Below, piece by piece: positions 7,037-13,654 of a stretch of DNA of 13,654 nucleotides. The notes below the pieces were generated by a model that was given only the letters and a program-made list of their open reading frames with translations, had not been told where the DNA came from and did no database searches. The stretch is from Candidatus Omnitrophota bacterium (GTDB lineage Bacteria; Omnitrophota; Koll11; Duberdicusellales; 4484-171). Position 1 is the stretch's first letter; each line of letters starts with the position of its first letter. A program made the translations under genes and the position numbers. The stretch covers positions 1 through 13,654 of the forward strand of contig JAUYCY010000052.1 of NCBI GenBank assembly GCA_030692055.1. The letters run 5' to 3'.

Positions 7037-7199
7037 ATCCCGATAACCAGAAGACTACGGGCATACCCGTGGTTGAATGGTAGTTTCTGGCATCGGGATT
7101 CCCTGCCTTGCCGGCAGGCAGGCGCCCCACGTGCAAACGTGGGAAGGAATTCCGTAAAAGTGGCACCGCGTGCATGCATGTGGGGCTCCATTTTTACGG
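7037..7199. repeat. Cluster of four palindromic elements
   Basis: Four foldback units lie side by side. (1) ATCCCGAT (7037-7044) plus CCAGAA (7047-7052) pair with TTCTGG (7085-7090) plus ATCGGGAT (7092-7099), enclosing an ACGGG/CCCGT hairpin (7057-7070). (2) An imperfect CCTGCC...GGCAGGCAGG palindrome (7102-7122) has one extra T. (3) CCCACGT (7126-7132) pairs with ACGTGGG (7137-7143) across a 4-base loop. (4) CCGTAAAAGTGG (7152-7163) pairs with CCATTTTTACGG (7188-7199), 11 of 12. The cluster separates the transporter remnant from the hydrolase gene and overlaps the preferred start of the latter. Confidence 0.65.
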
Positions 7200-8071
7200 C
7201 AATTACTATTTTCTTTTGTATTTTTACGTATCTGTTTTATACAGAATTTTCTTCATATGCAGCAGCACAAAAATCCTTTCAAAAACTAAAAGTTAAGGTA
7301 TCTCAGTTGCGGCGTGATTTTCCGGGAGAGTGCTCTTTTATCATTCGCAACGCTAAAAAGCCGTTTTTAGAAATTTCTTACCGTCAAGATGAAGCATTTC
7401 CTGCGGCCAGCTTAATCAAGTTACCCATTGCCGCAGTTGCCTGCAAAGCAATTAAAGAAAAAAAAGTAGGCCTTTGGCAGGTTTTTACAATTAACGCTAA
7501 AGATATTACCGTTGGTTCAGGGATTATAAAAACAATGCGTACGCCCGTACGCCTAAGCTTTAAAAAAATTATGGAATTGATGATTGCTCAAAGCGATAAT
7601 ACTGCTACTAATAAAATAATCGATATCTTAGGGTATGATTACCTGAATAAAGGTTTTAGCGAATTAGGTTTAAAAAATACGCGGCTTACGCGAAAGATGA
7701 TGGATTTTTCTAAGCGCCGTAAGGGTATAGAAAATTATACTTGTGCTTCGGATATCGCATATCTTTTAGAAAGAATTTATAATAAGACGCTTATCGATAA
7801 GAAGTCTTCGAGGATTATTTTGACTTTTCTTCTAAAACAAAAAATGAGAGACCGCATACCGCGCTACTTGCCAAGAAGTGTTGACGTGGCGCATAAAACT
7901 GGTTTAGAAAAAGGAGTTGTGCATGATGCGGGTATCATTTTTTCCTCAAAAAGCGATTGTCTGGTGTGTGTTCTTACCAAACGTGTAAAGAAATATAGTA
8001 AAGCGAAGAAATTCATTGCTAACCTTTCACTATTGACGTATAACAATTTATGCATGGATGATTCGGATTAA
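7178..8071 (+). CDS. Class A beta-lactamase-fold serine hydrolase, membrane-anchored
   Basis: A 297-residue protein (from 7178) with an N-terminal hydrophobic anchor or signal segment (about residues 5-22) and a beta-lactamase2-type domain from about residue 45. The three active-site elements are present: S78-L-I-K81 with the nucleophilic serine, S139-D140-N141, and K240-T241-G242. The omega loop reads TRLTRKMMDFSKR, so by my alignment the deacylating Glu166 of true class A enzymes is replaced by Met174. Efficient beta-lactam hydrolysis is therefore unlikely; a role on peptidoglycan-related or other acyl substrates outside the membrane is more probable. An open frame extends upstream to an ATG at 7013, but that part is translated palindromic repeat. 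The ATG at 7178 itself lies inside a repeat and has no ribosome binding site, so the true start is uncertain. Confidence 0.78.
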   Translation: MWGSIFTAITIFFCIFTYLFYTEFSSYAAAQKSFQKLKVKVSQLRRDFPGECSFIIRNAKKPFLEISYRQDEAFPAASLIKLPIAAVACKAIKEKKVGLWQVFTINAKDITVGSGIIKTMRTPVRLSFKKIMELMIAQSDNTATNKIIDILGYDYLNKGFSELGLKNTRLTRKMMDFSKRRKGIENYTCASDIAYLLERIYNKTLIDKKSSRIILTFLLKQKMRDRIPRYLPRSVDVAHKTGLEKGVVHDAGIIFSSKSDCLVCVLTKRVKKYSKAKKFIANLSLLTYNNLCMDDSD

Positions 8072-8081
8072 ATAGAAAATT

Positions 8082-8166
8082 GGCCACAAGCCAGAGGGTC
8101 GTGGTTTGGCCTCCGATATTAGCCAGCGGGCTATGGTTTGACACCCGATTAGTCAAAGCCATAGCC
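8082..8166. repeat. Hairpin and imperfect tandem repeat between hydrolase and yggT
   Basis: GGCTATGGTTTGAC (8129-8142) pairs with GTCAAAGCCATAGCC (8152-8166) as a 14-bp stem with one bulged C and a 9-base loop. The left arm and loop (TGGTTTGAC..CCGATTAG, 8134-8152) repeat an earlier copy (TGGTTTGGC..CCGATATTAG, 8102-8122) with a 32-base period. No T run follows, so this is not a standard terminator. The 169 bases between the two genes otherwise hold nothing I recognise. Confidence 0.5.
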
Positions 8167-8240
8167 AAAGCACGGGTTACAAGTTACGATATCAAAATTA
8201 TGAAGCCTGCAGTTTGTAGCCTAAAGCAAGCTTATTCGCT

Positions 8241-8555
8241 ATGTTTATATTCAGTAATTTCGTAGTTGCATTAGCACATGTTTTGAATATAGCTTTGACT
8301 GCTCTATATTGGCTTATTTTAATCAGGGCGCTTATAAGTTGGGTAAACCCTGACCCCCATAACGTAATAGTGCAATTTTTATATAAGACCACCGAACCCA
8401 TGCTTTATCCCATAAGGCGTTTTCTGCCCTTTACTTTTAAAATAGGCATTGATATTTCTCCACTTATCGCCTTCCTTATCATTGTGTTCCTTAGGCATTT
8501 TCTCGTGCAAACCTTGTTTGATCTAGCATTTCGGTTGAGCCAAAAAGCTTCATAA
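8241..8555 (+). CDS. yggT: YggT-family membrane protein
   Basis: A 104-residue integral membrane protein with hydrophobic segments at about residues 5-28 and 73-92. The YggT signature is present: the segment RALISWVNPDP (29-39), then a TEPMLYPIRRFLP block (50-62) and IDISPLIAFLIIVFL (69-83). Members are widespread in bacteria and plastids (YlmG), where they have been linked to cell division, thylakoid or osmotic functions; the exact role is not settled. Neither neighbour suggests a pathway: the usual yggS, sepF or proC companions are missing. No good ribosome binding site precedes the ATG. Confidence 0.85.
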   Translation: MFIFSNFVVALAHVLNIALTALYWLILIRALISWVNPDPHNVIVQFLYKTTEPMLYPIRRFLPFTFKIGIDISPLIAFLIIVFLRHFLVQTLFDLAFRLSQKAS

Positions 8556-8628
8556 TTCCTTCCTTGTATAAGCAATAATCCCCTTGCTTTTATTTTTATT
8601 GTTTGTAAAATAAATGAGATATTATGGA

Positions 8629-8717
8629 ACTGTTGCAAAACGCAACAGTCCCTGATTACAGTGATTCATCTGCGATTACAACGATTGAAAACATTGGCAT
8701 TTTCAATCACAGTAATC
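8629..8717. repeat. Hairpins and GATTACA-type repeat upstream of the ATPase operon
   Basis: ACTGTTGC (8629-8636) and GCAACAGT (8642-8649) form a perfect 8-bp hairpin. Right after it, GATTAC (8654-8659, and again 8674-8679) faces GTAATC (8712-8717), and GATTGAAAA (8683-8691) pairs with TTTTCAATC (8700-8708) across an 8-base loop. The GATTAC units resemble those at 6630-6700, suggesting the same dispersed family. Confidence 0.55.
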
Positions 8718-8768
8718 ATCTTTTAATCATTGAAATCAGGCGCTGGCGCTATTTCGCGACAACGCCAC

Positions 8769-8836
8769 TAGAAGCGGATTGCCGCGGAATAAAACACGCC
8801 TGCCTGCCGGCAGGCAGGCGTGTGAATCCGCTTCTA
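8769..8836. repeat. Nested perfect palindrome (CCTGCCTGCC family)
   Basis: The outer arms TAGAAGCGGATT (8769-8780) and AATCCGCTTCTA (8825-8836) are perfect 12-base complements. Inside them, 8794-8823 is a perfect 30-base palindrome centred on CCGG, with half-site ACACGCCTGCCTGCC. The core is the intact form of the damaged copy at 7102-7122. The element ends 17 bases before the first ATPase gene and just before its ribosome binding site, so a transcript through it would carry a large hairpin next to the start. Confidence 0.75.
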
Positions 8837-8853
8837 TATCAAAGAGGTAAAAA

Positions 8854-9171
8854 ATGAAGGAAATAATAGAAGAAATTCTTAAAGAAGAGCAACAATCCCG
8901 TAAAAGAGTTGAAAAGGCACGTCAGGAAGCGGAAAACATCATTGTCGGCGCCAGAAATGAGGCGCAGGATGTTCTTGATAAAACAACAGCGAGCTTTAAA
9001 GAATTAGTTCGCGAGCGCAAGGTGGAAGCCGAAAATAAGTTTCTTCAAGACAAGGAGAATATTCTTAAAAAAACGCGGGAAGAAAGCACAGCTTTACGTA
9101 AAGACAGAGAAAAGGATATCCCCTCAATCGCCAGAGCAGTTTTTTTGCGTGTTATTGATATAAAAGATTGA
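8854..9171 (+). CDS. V/A-type ATPase peripheral-stalk subunit H (G-like)
   Basis: A 105-residue, highly charged protein that is almost one continuous coiled coil (about residues 3-90). It is rich in Glu, Lys and Ala, with the AENIIVGARNEAQDVL pattern typical of stator subunits called G, H or NtpF. It would pair with subunit E to form the outer stalk that stops the catalytic head from turning with the rotor. An AGAGG ribosome binding site lies six bases before the ATG. It opens the ATPase gene run, and its stop overlaps or nearly touches the subunit C gene. Coiled coils are poorly specific, so the call rests largely on the position next to C, I, K, F and E. Confidence 0.75.
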   Translation: MKEIIEEILKEEQQSRKRVEKARQEAENIIVGARNEAQDVLDKTTASFKELVRERKVEAENKFLQDKENILKKTREESTALRKDREKDIPSIARAVFLRVIDIKD

Positions 9172-9173
9172 TC

Positions 9174-10214
9174 ATGCGAGACCTAGCTAAATATTCTTTC
9201 GCTAACGCTAAGATACGGGCGATGCTTTCTTACTTAATTGATCCTGCCCAATTCTCCCGCCTTTTACAAGCCAAGGATATCTACGAAATTCTTGACCTAT
9301 TAAAGGGGACGCTTTATGCAGAATCTTTTAAAACAATGGAAAAAGAAAAAATAGATTTGCAAAAAATTGAGATGCAGCTGTTAAGGAATGATTTAAACGT
9401 TCACAGGAAGATATATAATGCATTGTCATCGCAACGCGAGAAATATTTTATTTCTTTGCTTATCGAGCGGTACGAACTGGAGGAACTAAAAGTCATACTA
9501 CGCTTGTGGCACAAAAAAGTTAACGCAAATATTGAAGATTATATTTTGGATAATAACATAAAATTTGAAATAGATTTCAAAAAAATTATTTCCGCGCAAA
9601 ATATCGAAGAAATTATTATTCTTTTAGACCACACCCCATATAAAGCGCCGCTTTTGTCTGGCAGAGAAAAGTTTAAAGAAAGGAATTCTTCCTTTTATTT
9701 AGAGGCAGCATTGGACGCGGATTACTACCAGAGGTTAATTCGGGCAACGGATGATTTTTCTTCTCTTGATAGAAAGATTGCTCAGAAAATTTTAGGAGTA
9801 GAAATCGATATTGAGAATATAAATTGGTTAGTGAGGCTGCGCAAGTATTATTCGTTGGGCATAGGTGAAATGATAGATTTAGTTATTGCCGGCGGAGAGC
9901 GTATAAACAAAAGCACGGTGAGAGGTTTTTACGTGAGCGATGGTTTAGGCAAAATTATAGAAAGCTTAGCGCGAGGCCCTTACGCGAAACTTAAGGATTT
10001 GTTTGAAGGCAATATCTATTTTTTAGAGCAATTTCTTTATGAAGTACTTTCCAGAGAGATAAGAAAAGCGTTAGCGGGTTTTCCTTTTACTATAGGGATA
10101 GCTTTTGGTTATTTAGTTTTAAAACGTAAAGAAACGCAAAATATTATTTCTCTATTGTATGCTAAAAATTTAGGGCTCAAAGTTGAAGAAACCGAGCATC
10201 TTTTAAATATATAG
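9174..10214 (+). CDS. V/A-type ATPase subunit C (central stalk cap)
   Basis: A 346-residue soluble protein of the V-ATPase C / archaeal AhaC / d-subunit family. It sits on the membrane rotor ring and connects it to the central shaft (subunits D and F). The N-terminus YSFANAKIRAMLSYLIDPAQ followed by FSRLLQAKDIYEILDLL is typical, as are the all-helical make-up and the late FLEQFLYEVLSREIRKAL block. Length matches the family (about 330-360). I prefer the ATG at 9174; a TTG at 9168 in the same frame would overlap the previous stop and add two residues. No ribosome binding site is evident, so translation is probably coupled to subunit H. A repeat element follows the stop codon. Confidence 0.85.
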   Translation: MRDLAKYSFANAKIRAMLSYLIDPAQFSRLLQAKDIYEILDLLKGTLYAESFKTMEKEKIDLQKIEMQLLRNDLNVHRKIYNALSSQREKYFISLLIERYELEELKVILRLWHKKVNANIEDYILDNNIKFEIDFKKIISAQNIEEIIILLDHTPYKAPLLSGREKFKERNSSFYLEAALDADYYQRLIRATDDFSSLDRKIAQKILGVEIDIENINWLVRLRKYYSLGIGEMIDLVIAGGERINKSTVRGFYVSDGLGKIIESLARGPYAKLKDLFEGNIYFLEQFLYEVLSREIRKALAGFPFTIGIAFGYLVLKRKETQNIISLLYAKNLGLKVEETEHLLNI

Positions 10215-10236
10215 ACCATAAAGGTCAATGAAATCG

Positions 10237-10365
10237 CCAATAACCAAGATGCGAGTTTTAAGCAAATCCCAATACTCAATATTCAATAACCAAACGGAAA
10301 TATTTGTTTATTGGAATTTGGTTATTGATTATTGTTTGGTTATTGTTTCTTGGGGTTTGGTTATT
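10237..10365. repeat. TTTGGTTATTG repeat element with a foldback
   Basis: Left-oriented units (CCAATAACCAAG at 10237-10248, CAATATTCAATAACCAAA at 10277-10294) face right-oriented units (TTTGGTTATTGATTATTG at 10317-10334, TTTGGTTATTG at 10335-10345, TTTGGTTATT at 10356-10365). The pair 10277-10294 and 10317-10334 match at 17 of 18 bases across a 22-base loop. The right half is open in the frame of the next gene and would encode a spurious hydrophobic leader. It fills the spacer between the subunit C and I genes. Confidence 0.7.
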
Positions 10366-10384
10366 TCAGGGAAAGCATAAAAAT

Positions 10385-12307
10385 ATGTTAACCTCATCTG
10401 CAATGGAGCTTTTAAGCGTGCTTGTTTTTAAAGAAAAAATAGAAGAGGTAGTTTCTCATCTTGTGCAATTAGGTATTTTTCAGCCGGTAGATATACGACA
10501 TATCGAAAAAGAACTTGATGGCTTGACAACGCTTGAGATAGAAACTGAAAATGCCCAATGGCAGGCGATAGAGATACAATTACGCGATATTTTAAGAAAA
10601 TTGAACCTAAATATTTCTCCCGGGCAAAGCACGGAAGCGCATTCTTGTGAAAAAATAAAAGAGCTCTTCGCTAATTTAGAGGAAAAATTAAACACTCTTG
10701 TCGCGCAAAAAGAGGAATTGCAGGGAGAACTTAAAACAAAAGAGTCAATGCTTTCGCAAGTAAAAGATTATTTTCTTTTTCCTATCAAGCGCGGCCAGCC
10801 ATATACTTTTTTAGAGGTCAATTTAGGAAAATTAGACGAAAGAAATATCGTGTTATTGGAAAGGAGCCTGAAGGATATTCCGTATTTGATTTATCCTTTC
10901 AGAAAAGAAGCAAGTAAGAATACTATTTTGCTTATTGGCTTAAGACGCGACAGGGCGTTTTTTGATAAAGTCTTAAGTGACCTTGCCTGGGAAAAAGTAG
11001 AGTTTCCCCAAACGCAGGAAAACTTATCTAAGGATGTGGAGGAAAAGCTTAAAATCCAGATAGATGAATGTCGTAGCAAAATTAATAATATTAATGGCGC
11101 AATCGAAAAATTGTCCGAGCATTACCGGCCAGAGCTTTCGAAAATTCAGTCATTTGTCTTTTTGAAAAAAACACTGATTGAAGCAAAAAAATATTCGTGC
11201 ACCACCGACAGGCTTGTTCTCCTTTCTGGTTGGATTCCGCAAGAGGAAAAAGAAAGGGTGATAAGCGAGGTAAAAAAGATTGCGAAGAACTCTTATATTG
11301 AAAGAAAAAGCCCGCGCGAGCTTGATATTCCCAAAGAAGATATACCGGTAAAAATGAAACATAGCCCCCTTTTTAAACCCTTTGAACTATTGGTCAGCAC
11401 CTATGGCGTGCCCCGCTATGGGACCATTGACCCTACCATTTTTGTCGCTATTAGTTTTCTTTTAATGTTTGGAGCAATGTTCGGAGATTTAGGGCACGGA
11501 CTCATTTTTGTACTAGCGGGTTTGTTGCTGCGTAAAAGCAAAAAAGCAAACGTTAGGCAAGCCGTGACATTGCTTCTATATTGCGGTTTAAGTTCATCGT
11601 TCTTTGGGTTACTTTACGGCAGCGTATTTGGCTTAGAGGAAATTATTCCTACTCTTTGGATAAAGCCGATGCGTAATATTTTAGAAGTCTTTAAGGTAAG
11701 CGTTATATTTGGAATAGCGATAATAACTATGGGGATAGTTATAAATATTATCAATGCTTTAAGGGATCGAGATTATCTTAAAGCGCTATTTGATAAAGCT
11801 GGTTTAATTGTAGGCGTTATCTACTGGCTGGCGATAGGTTATTTGAGTAAGCTATTTGTTTCAAAAGCAAAAATCCCCACTTTTTATATAACTTTAATTT
11901 TTGCCGGGTTTATTTTACTATTTTTTAAACCTTTCATAGAAATCATTTTTAGGAAGAGGAAACAAAAAGAAGGTATTTTTGTCTCATTCATGGAAAGCAC
12001 GGTTGACATTCTAGAAATAATTATGGGTTATTTAGCAAATACTGTTTCTTTCGTCCGCATTGCTGCTTTTTCCCTTGTCCACGGCGGTTTGTTCTTTGCT
12101 GTCTTTGAGCTCTCGCATGTTTTAAGAAATGTTGGCGGAGGGTTTTTGTTGATATCGGTGATAATTTTAGGCAATATCTTGATAGTATTACTTGAAGGTT
12201 TACTGGTCAGCATCCAATCTTTAAGGCTAAACTATTACGAATTTTTCTCCAAATTTTTTATGACCGGTAAACAATTTTATAAGCCATTGACAACTGATAA
12301 TAGATAG
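10385..12307 (+). CDS. V/A-type ATPase membrane subunit I (a subunit)
   Basis: A 640-residue stator membrane subunit that carries ions past the rotor ring. The N-terminal half (to about residue 340) is cytoplasmic and rich in coiled coil, where it contacts the peripheral stalk. The C-terminal half holds about seven or eight membrane segments, starting near residue 350. The family motif MFGAMFGDLGHG is in the first hairpin, and the essential arginine is R558 in SFVRIAAFSLVHGG. I place the start at the ATG at 10385, giving the usual MLTSSAMELLSVLVFKEKIE opening. The frame is open up to an ATG at 10304, but those 27 residues come from the TTTGGTTATTG repeat and the family has no hydrophobic leader. 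An AGGGA 12 bases upstream is a weak ribosome binding site. Confidence 0.88.
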   Translation: MLTSSAMELLSVLVFKEKIEEVVSHLVQLGIFQPVDIRHIEKELDGLTTLEIETENAQWQAIEIQLRDILRKLNLNISPGQSTEAHSCEKIKELFANLEEKLNTLVAQKEELQGELKTKESMLSQVKDYFLFPIKRGQPYTFLEVNLGKLDERNIVLLERSLKDIPYLIYPFRKEASKNTILLIGLRRDRAFFDKVLSDLAWEKVEFPQTQENLSKDVEEKLKIQIDECRSKINNINGAIEKLSEHYRPELSKIQSFVFLKKTLIEAKKYSCTTDRLVLLSGWIPQEEKERVISEVKKIAKNSYIERKSPRELDIPKEDIPVKMKHSPLFKPFELLVSTYGVPRYGTIDPTIFVAISFLLMFGAMFGDLGHGLIFVLAGLLLRKSKKANVRQAVTLLLYCGLSSSFFGLLYGSVFGLEEIIPTLWIKPMRNILEVFKVSVIFGIAIITMGIVINIINALRDRDYLKALFDKAGLIVGVIYWLAIGYLSKLFVSKAKIPTFYITLIFAGFILLFFKPFIEIIFRKRKQKEGIFVSFMESTVDILEIIMGYLANTVSFVRIAAFSLVHGGLFFAVFELSHVLRNVGGGFLLISVIILGNILIVLLEGLLVSIQSLRLNYYEFFSKFFMTGKQFYKPLTTDNR

Positions 12308-12332
12308 TATAGAATTAGCAATTTTCAAATGA

Positions 12333-12521
12333 GGCAGCCCCGATATAATCGGGGCGTAGCCGAATTTGACCCCACACCCAGATAACTTGGTGTGGAGAAT
12401 AGGTTCTGTAAGAAATAGGATAGTAAACCCTATATCGTAAGGTAGTGTAAAGAACTGCTGGGTGTGGGGTTTAATTCGCACTATTATTTTTCTGCGTGTA
12501 TACACTTGAAAAAATAATGTG
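12333..12521 (+). ncRNA. Structured intercistronic element before the c-ring gene
   Basis: Three structures fill the 234-base gap between subunits I and K. GCCCCGAT (12337-12344) pairs with ATCGGGGC (12348-12355). CGAATT (12361-12366) plus 13 bases at 12369-12381 pair with 12458-12470 plus AATTCG (12473-12478), giving 19 Watson-Crick pairs. This long stem encloses a GGTTCT/AGAAC stem (12402-12407 with 12451-12455) and an ATAGG/CCTAT hairpin (12415-12419 with 12429-12433). ATTATTTTT (12483-12491) pairs with AAAAATAAT (12510-12518). The bases CCACACC (12372-12378) can instead pair locally with GGTGTGG (12389-12395), so two exclusive folds exist. A cis-acting control or processing element or a mobile repeat are both possible; I recognise no known family. 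Confidence 0.45.
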
Positions 12522-12528
12522 CTCATTA

Positions 12529-12862
<334 letters not shown>

Positions 12863-12865
12863 CAA

Positions 12866-12950
12866 CACAGATGGTCACAGATAAAGACCACAGATGAACG
12901 CAGATAAATTCATCTGTGCTCATTCGTTTTCAAATCTGTGCTAATCTGTG
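12866..12950. repeat. CACAGAT / ATCTGTG degenerate repeat
   Basis: CACAGAT occurs at 12866, 12876 and 12889, a GCAGAT at 12900, then the complementary ATCTGTG at 12912, 12934 and 12944. The arrangement gives a foldback of direct units facing inverted ones, with 10-13 base spacing on the left. The same motif is in the repeat at 6630-6700. The element fills the spacer between subunits K and F and ends 12 bases before the F start. Confidence 0.7.
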
Positions 12951-12962
12951 CACGTAAGTAAG

Positions 12963-13265
12963 ATGACTTTTTTCTGTATCGCAGATAAAGACAGTAGCCT
13001 TGGTTTTAAGTTTTCCGGAATTGAAGTGAGAGAAGCTTCGACCAAGAAAGAGGCGCTTGAGGCTTTGCGTGTTGGTATGGCGATAGAGAATGTAGGCATA
13101 ATCGTGGTGACGGAAAAGGTGTCTTCTCTTATCAGGGAAGAAATCGATGAAATTCTTTACCGTCAAGAATTACCGTTGATTTTAGAGGTTCCTTCTCGCG
13201 GTCAAATCAAAACCAGAAAAAGCGTAGGGGAGTTCCTTAAAGAAATGATCGGGTTAAGCGTTTAA
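12963..13265 (+). CDS. V/A-type ATPase subunit F (central shaft)
   Basis: A 100-residue protein of the V-ATPase F / NtpG family, which binds the D subunit in the rotating shaft and tunes activity. The family pattern is clear: an opening FFCIADKDSSLGFKFSGIEV, the GIIVVTEKVSSLIREEID block (about residues 45-62) and ELPLILEVPSRGQ. Length is typical. I choose the ATG at 12963; a GTG at 12948 in the same frame is inside the CACAGAT repeat and would add five non-family residues. The subunit E gene starts 2 bases after its stop, so the two are translationally coupled. Confidence 0.85.
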   Translation: MTFFCIADKDSSLGFKFSGIEVREASTKKEALEALRVGMAIENVGIIVVTEKVSSLIREEIDEILYRQELPLILEVPSRGQIKTRKSVGEFLKEMIGLSV

Positions 13266-13267
13266 AG

Positions 13268-13654
13268 ATGAGCAAAGAAAAATATTCCAACGTAAATTTG
13301 CAAAATCTAGAGGCTATTCGCGCCAAGATAAAGCTTGAGGTTGAAGAAGAAATTTCAGATATCTTAGCATTAGCAAAAAAAGAGTCAGAGAGGATATTAA
13401 AAGCCGCGAAAGAACAGGCCGCGCGGGATAAGGAAAAAGCGCTAAATGAGTCGGATAAGGAAATTCAATCATTAAAGGAGAAAACTTTTTCTGTATTGAA
13501 TTTAGAAAAAAGGAGAATAATCTTACAGGAGAAAAGCGTATTTATTGAAAATGTCATTCGGTTAGCGAAGCAACAGGCAGAAGATTTTCGTAGGTCTGGC
13601 GAGTATAAAATATTTTTAGAAAAGGCGATTTTAGAGGCAGTAGCAGTTATTGAT
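13268..13654 (+). CDS. V/A-type ATPase peripheral-stalk subunit E (3' end outside window)
   Basis: The first 129 codons are present and the gene runs off the window. The protein starts MSKEKYSNVNLQNLEAIRAK, then a long charged helix (residues 20-80) rich in Glu, Lys and Ala that would form the coiled coil with the H/G-like subunit. From about residue 85 comes the KSVFIENVIRLAKQQAEDF transition typical of the NtpE/AtpE family head domain. It would tie the catalytic A/B head to subunit I as part of the stator. The call rests on this pattern plus position directly after subunit F. The usual next genes, for A, B and D, are expected downstream. Confidence 0.8.
   Translation, partial: MSKEKYSNVNLQNLEAIRAKIKLEVEEEISDILALAKKESERILKAAKEQAARDKEKALNESDKEIQSLKEKTFSVLNLEKRRIILQEKSVFIENVIRLAKQQAEDFRRSGEYKIFLEKAILEAVAVID

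Noticed and set aside
7013..7177. N-terminal extension of the serine hydrolase
   Set aside because: The 55 codons are translated from three palindromic elements and show no signal peptide or family similarity.
8599..8625. Promoter TTGTTT-TATTAT for the ATPase operon
   Set aside because: The spacing is only 15 bases and the -35 box matches at 3 of 6 positions in a very AT-rich stretch, so I cannot support it.
8624..8857. Open frame of 77 codons through the repeats before the ATPase operon
   Set aside because: It is made of translated palindromes, including the ACLPAGR-type peptide that this repeat family gives, and has no ribosome binding site.
12424..12455. Likeness to the 23S rRNA domain IV segment with TAAGGTAG
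   Set aside because: Only an 8-base match plus a loose flank; no further 23S sequence on either side, so chance is the better explanation.
12866..12950. CRISPR array or iteron origin
   Set aside because: The units are 7 bases long, irregularly spaced and in both orientations, without spacers of even length, cas genes or replication genes.

Overview
The window looks like part of the chromosome of an uncultured, AT-rich bacterium. The gene set (V/A-type ATPase operon, adenosylcobalamin-dependent ribonucleotide reductase) fits an anaerobic or deep-branching lineage. The spacers are packed with short palindromic repeats built on the half-site CCTGCCTGCC. I recall such repeats from candidate-phylum genomes such as Omnitrophota; that taxonomic guess is inference. 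All genes I accept lie on the + strand.

Left part (1-5294): a PilZ-domain protein, then about 330 bases without a gene that fold into a chain of hairpins, then a tight gene run. The run encodes a stand-alone receiver-domain response regulator, a VanZ-like membrane protein, a class II ribonucleotide reductase (nrdJ) and, 46 bases later, an AMP-forming acyl-CoA ligase.

Middle part (5295-8555): decaying and accessory sequence. A small exported protein gene carries an in-frame TAA after codon 122, with protein-like sequence continuing in the same frame. A strong hairpin terminator follows, then an RluA-type pseudouridine synthase. A good sigma-70-like promoter precedes the shattered remnant of a sodium:neurotransmitter-symporter-family gene (two frame changes, and only the first two and the last membrane segments recognisable). 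A cluster of four palindromes, a class A beta-lactamase-fold serine hydrolase without the usual omega-loop Glu, and a YggT-family membrane protein complete this part.

Right part (8556-13654): the start of a V/A-type ATPase operon in the order H/G-like stalk subunit, C, I, K, F, E, cut by the window end inside E. The A, B and D subunit genes are expected just downstream. H, C, F and E are soluble stalk parts, while I and K form the membrane ion path. Four spacers in or next to this operon each hold a different repeat or structured element.

The most interesting signal is that the structured spacers at 557-831 and 12333-12521 share three short sequence blocks in the same order. One is an 18-base block with 16 identities that can form the same hairpin in both. 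This suggests two copies of an unrecognised structured RNA or mobile element, one of them inside the ATPase operon just before the gene for the c-ring subunit.
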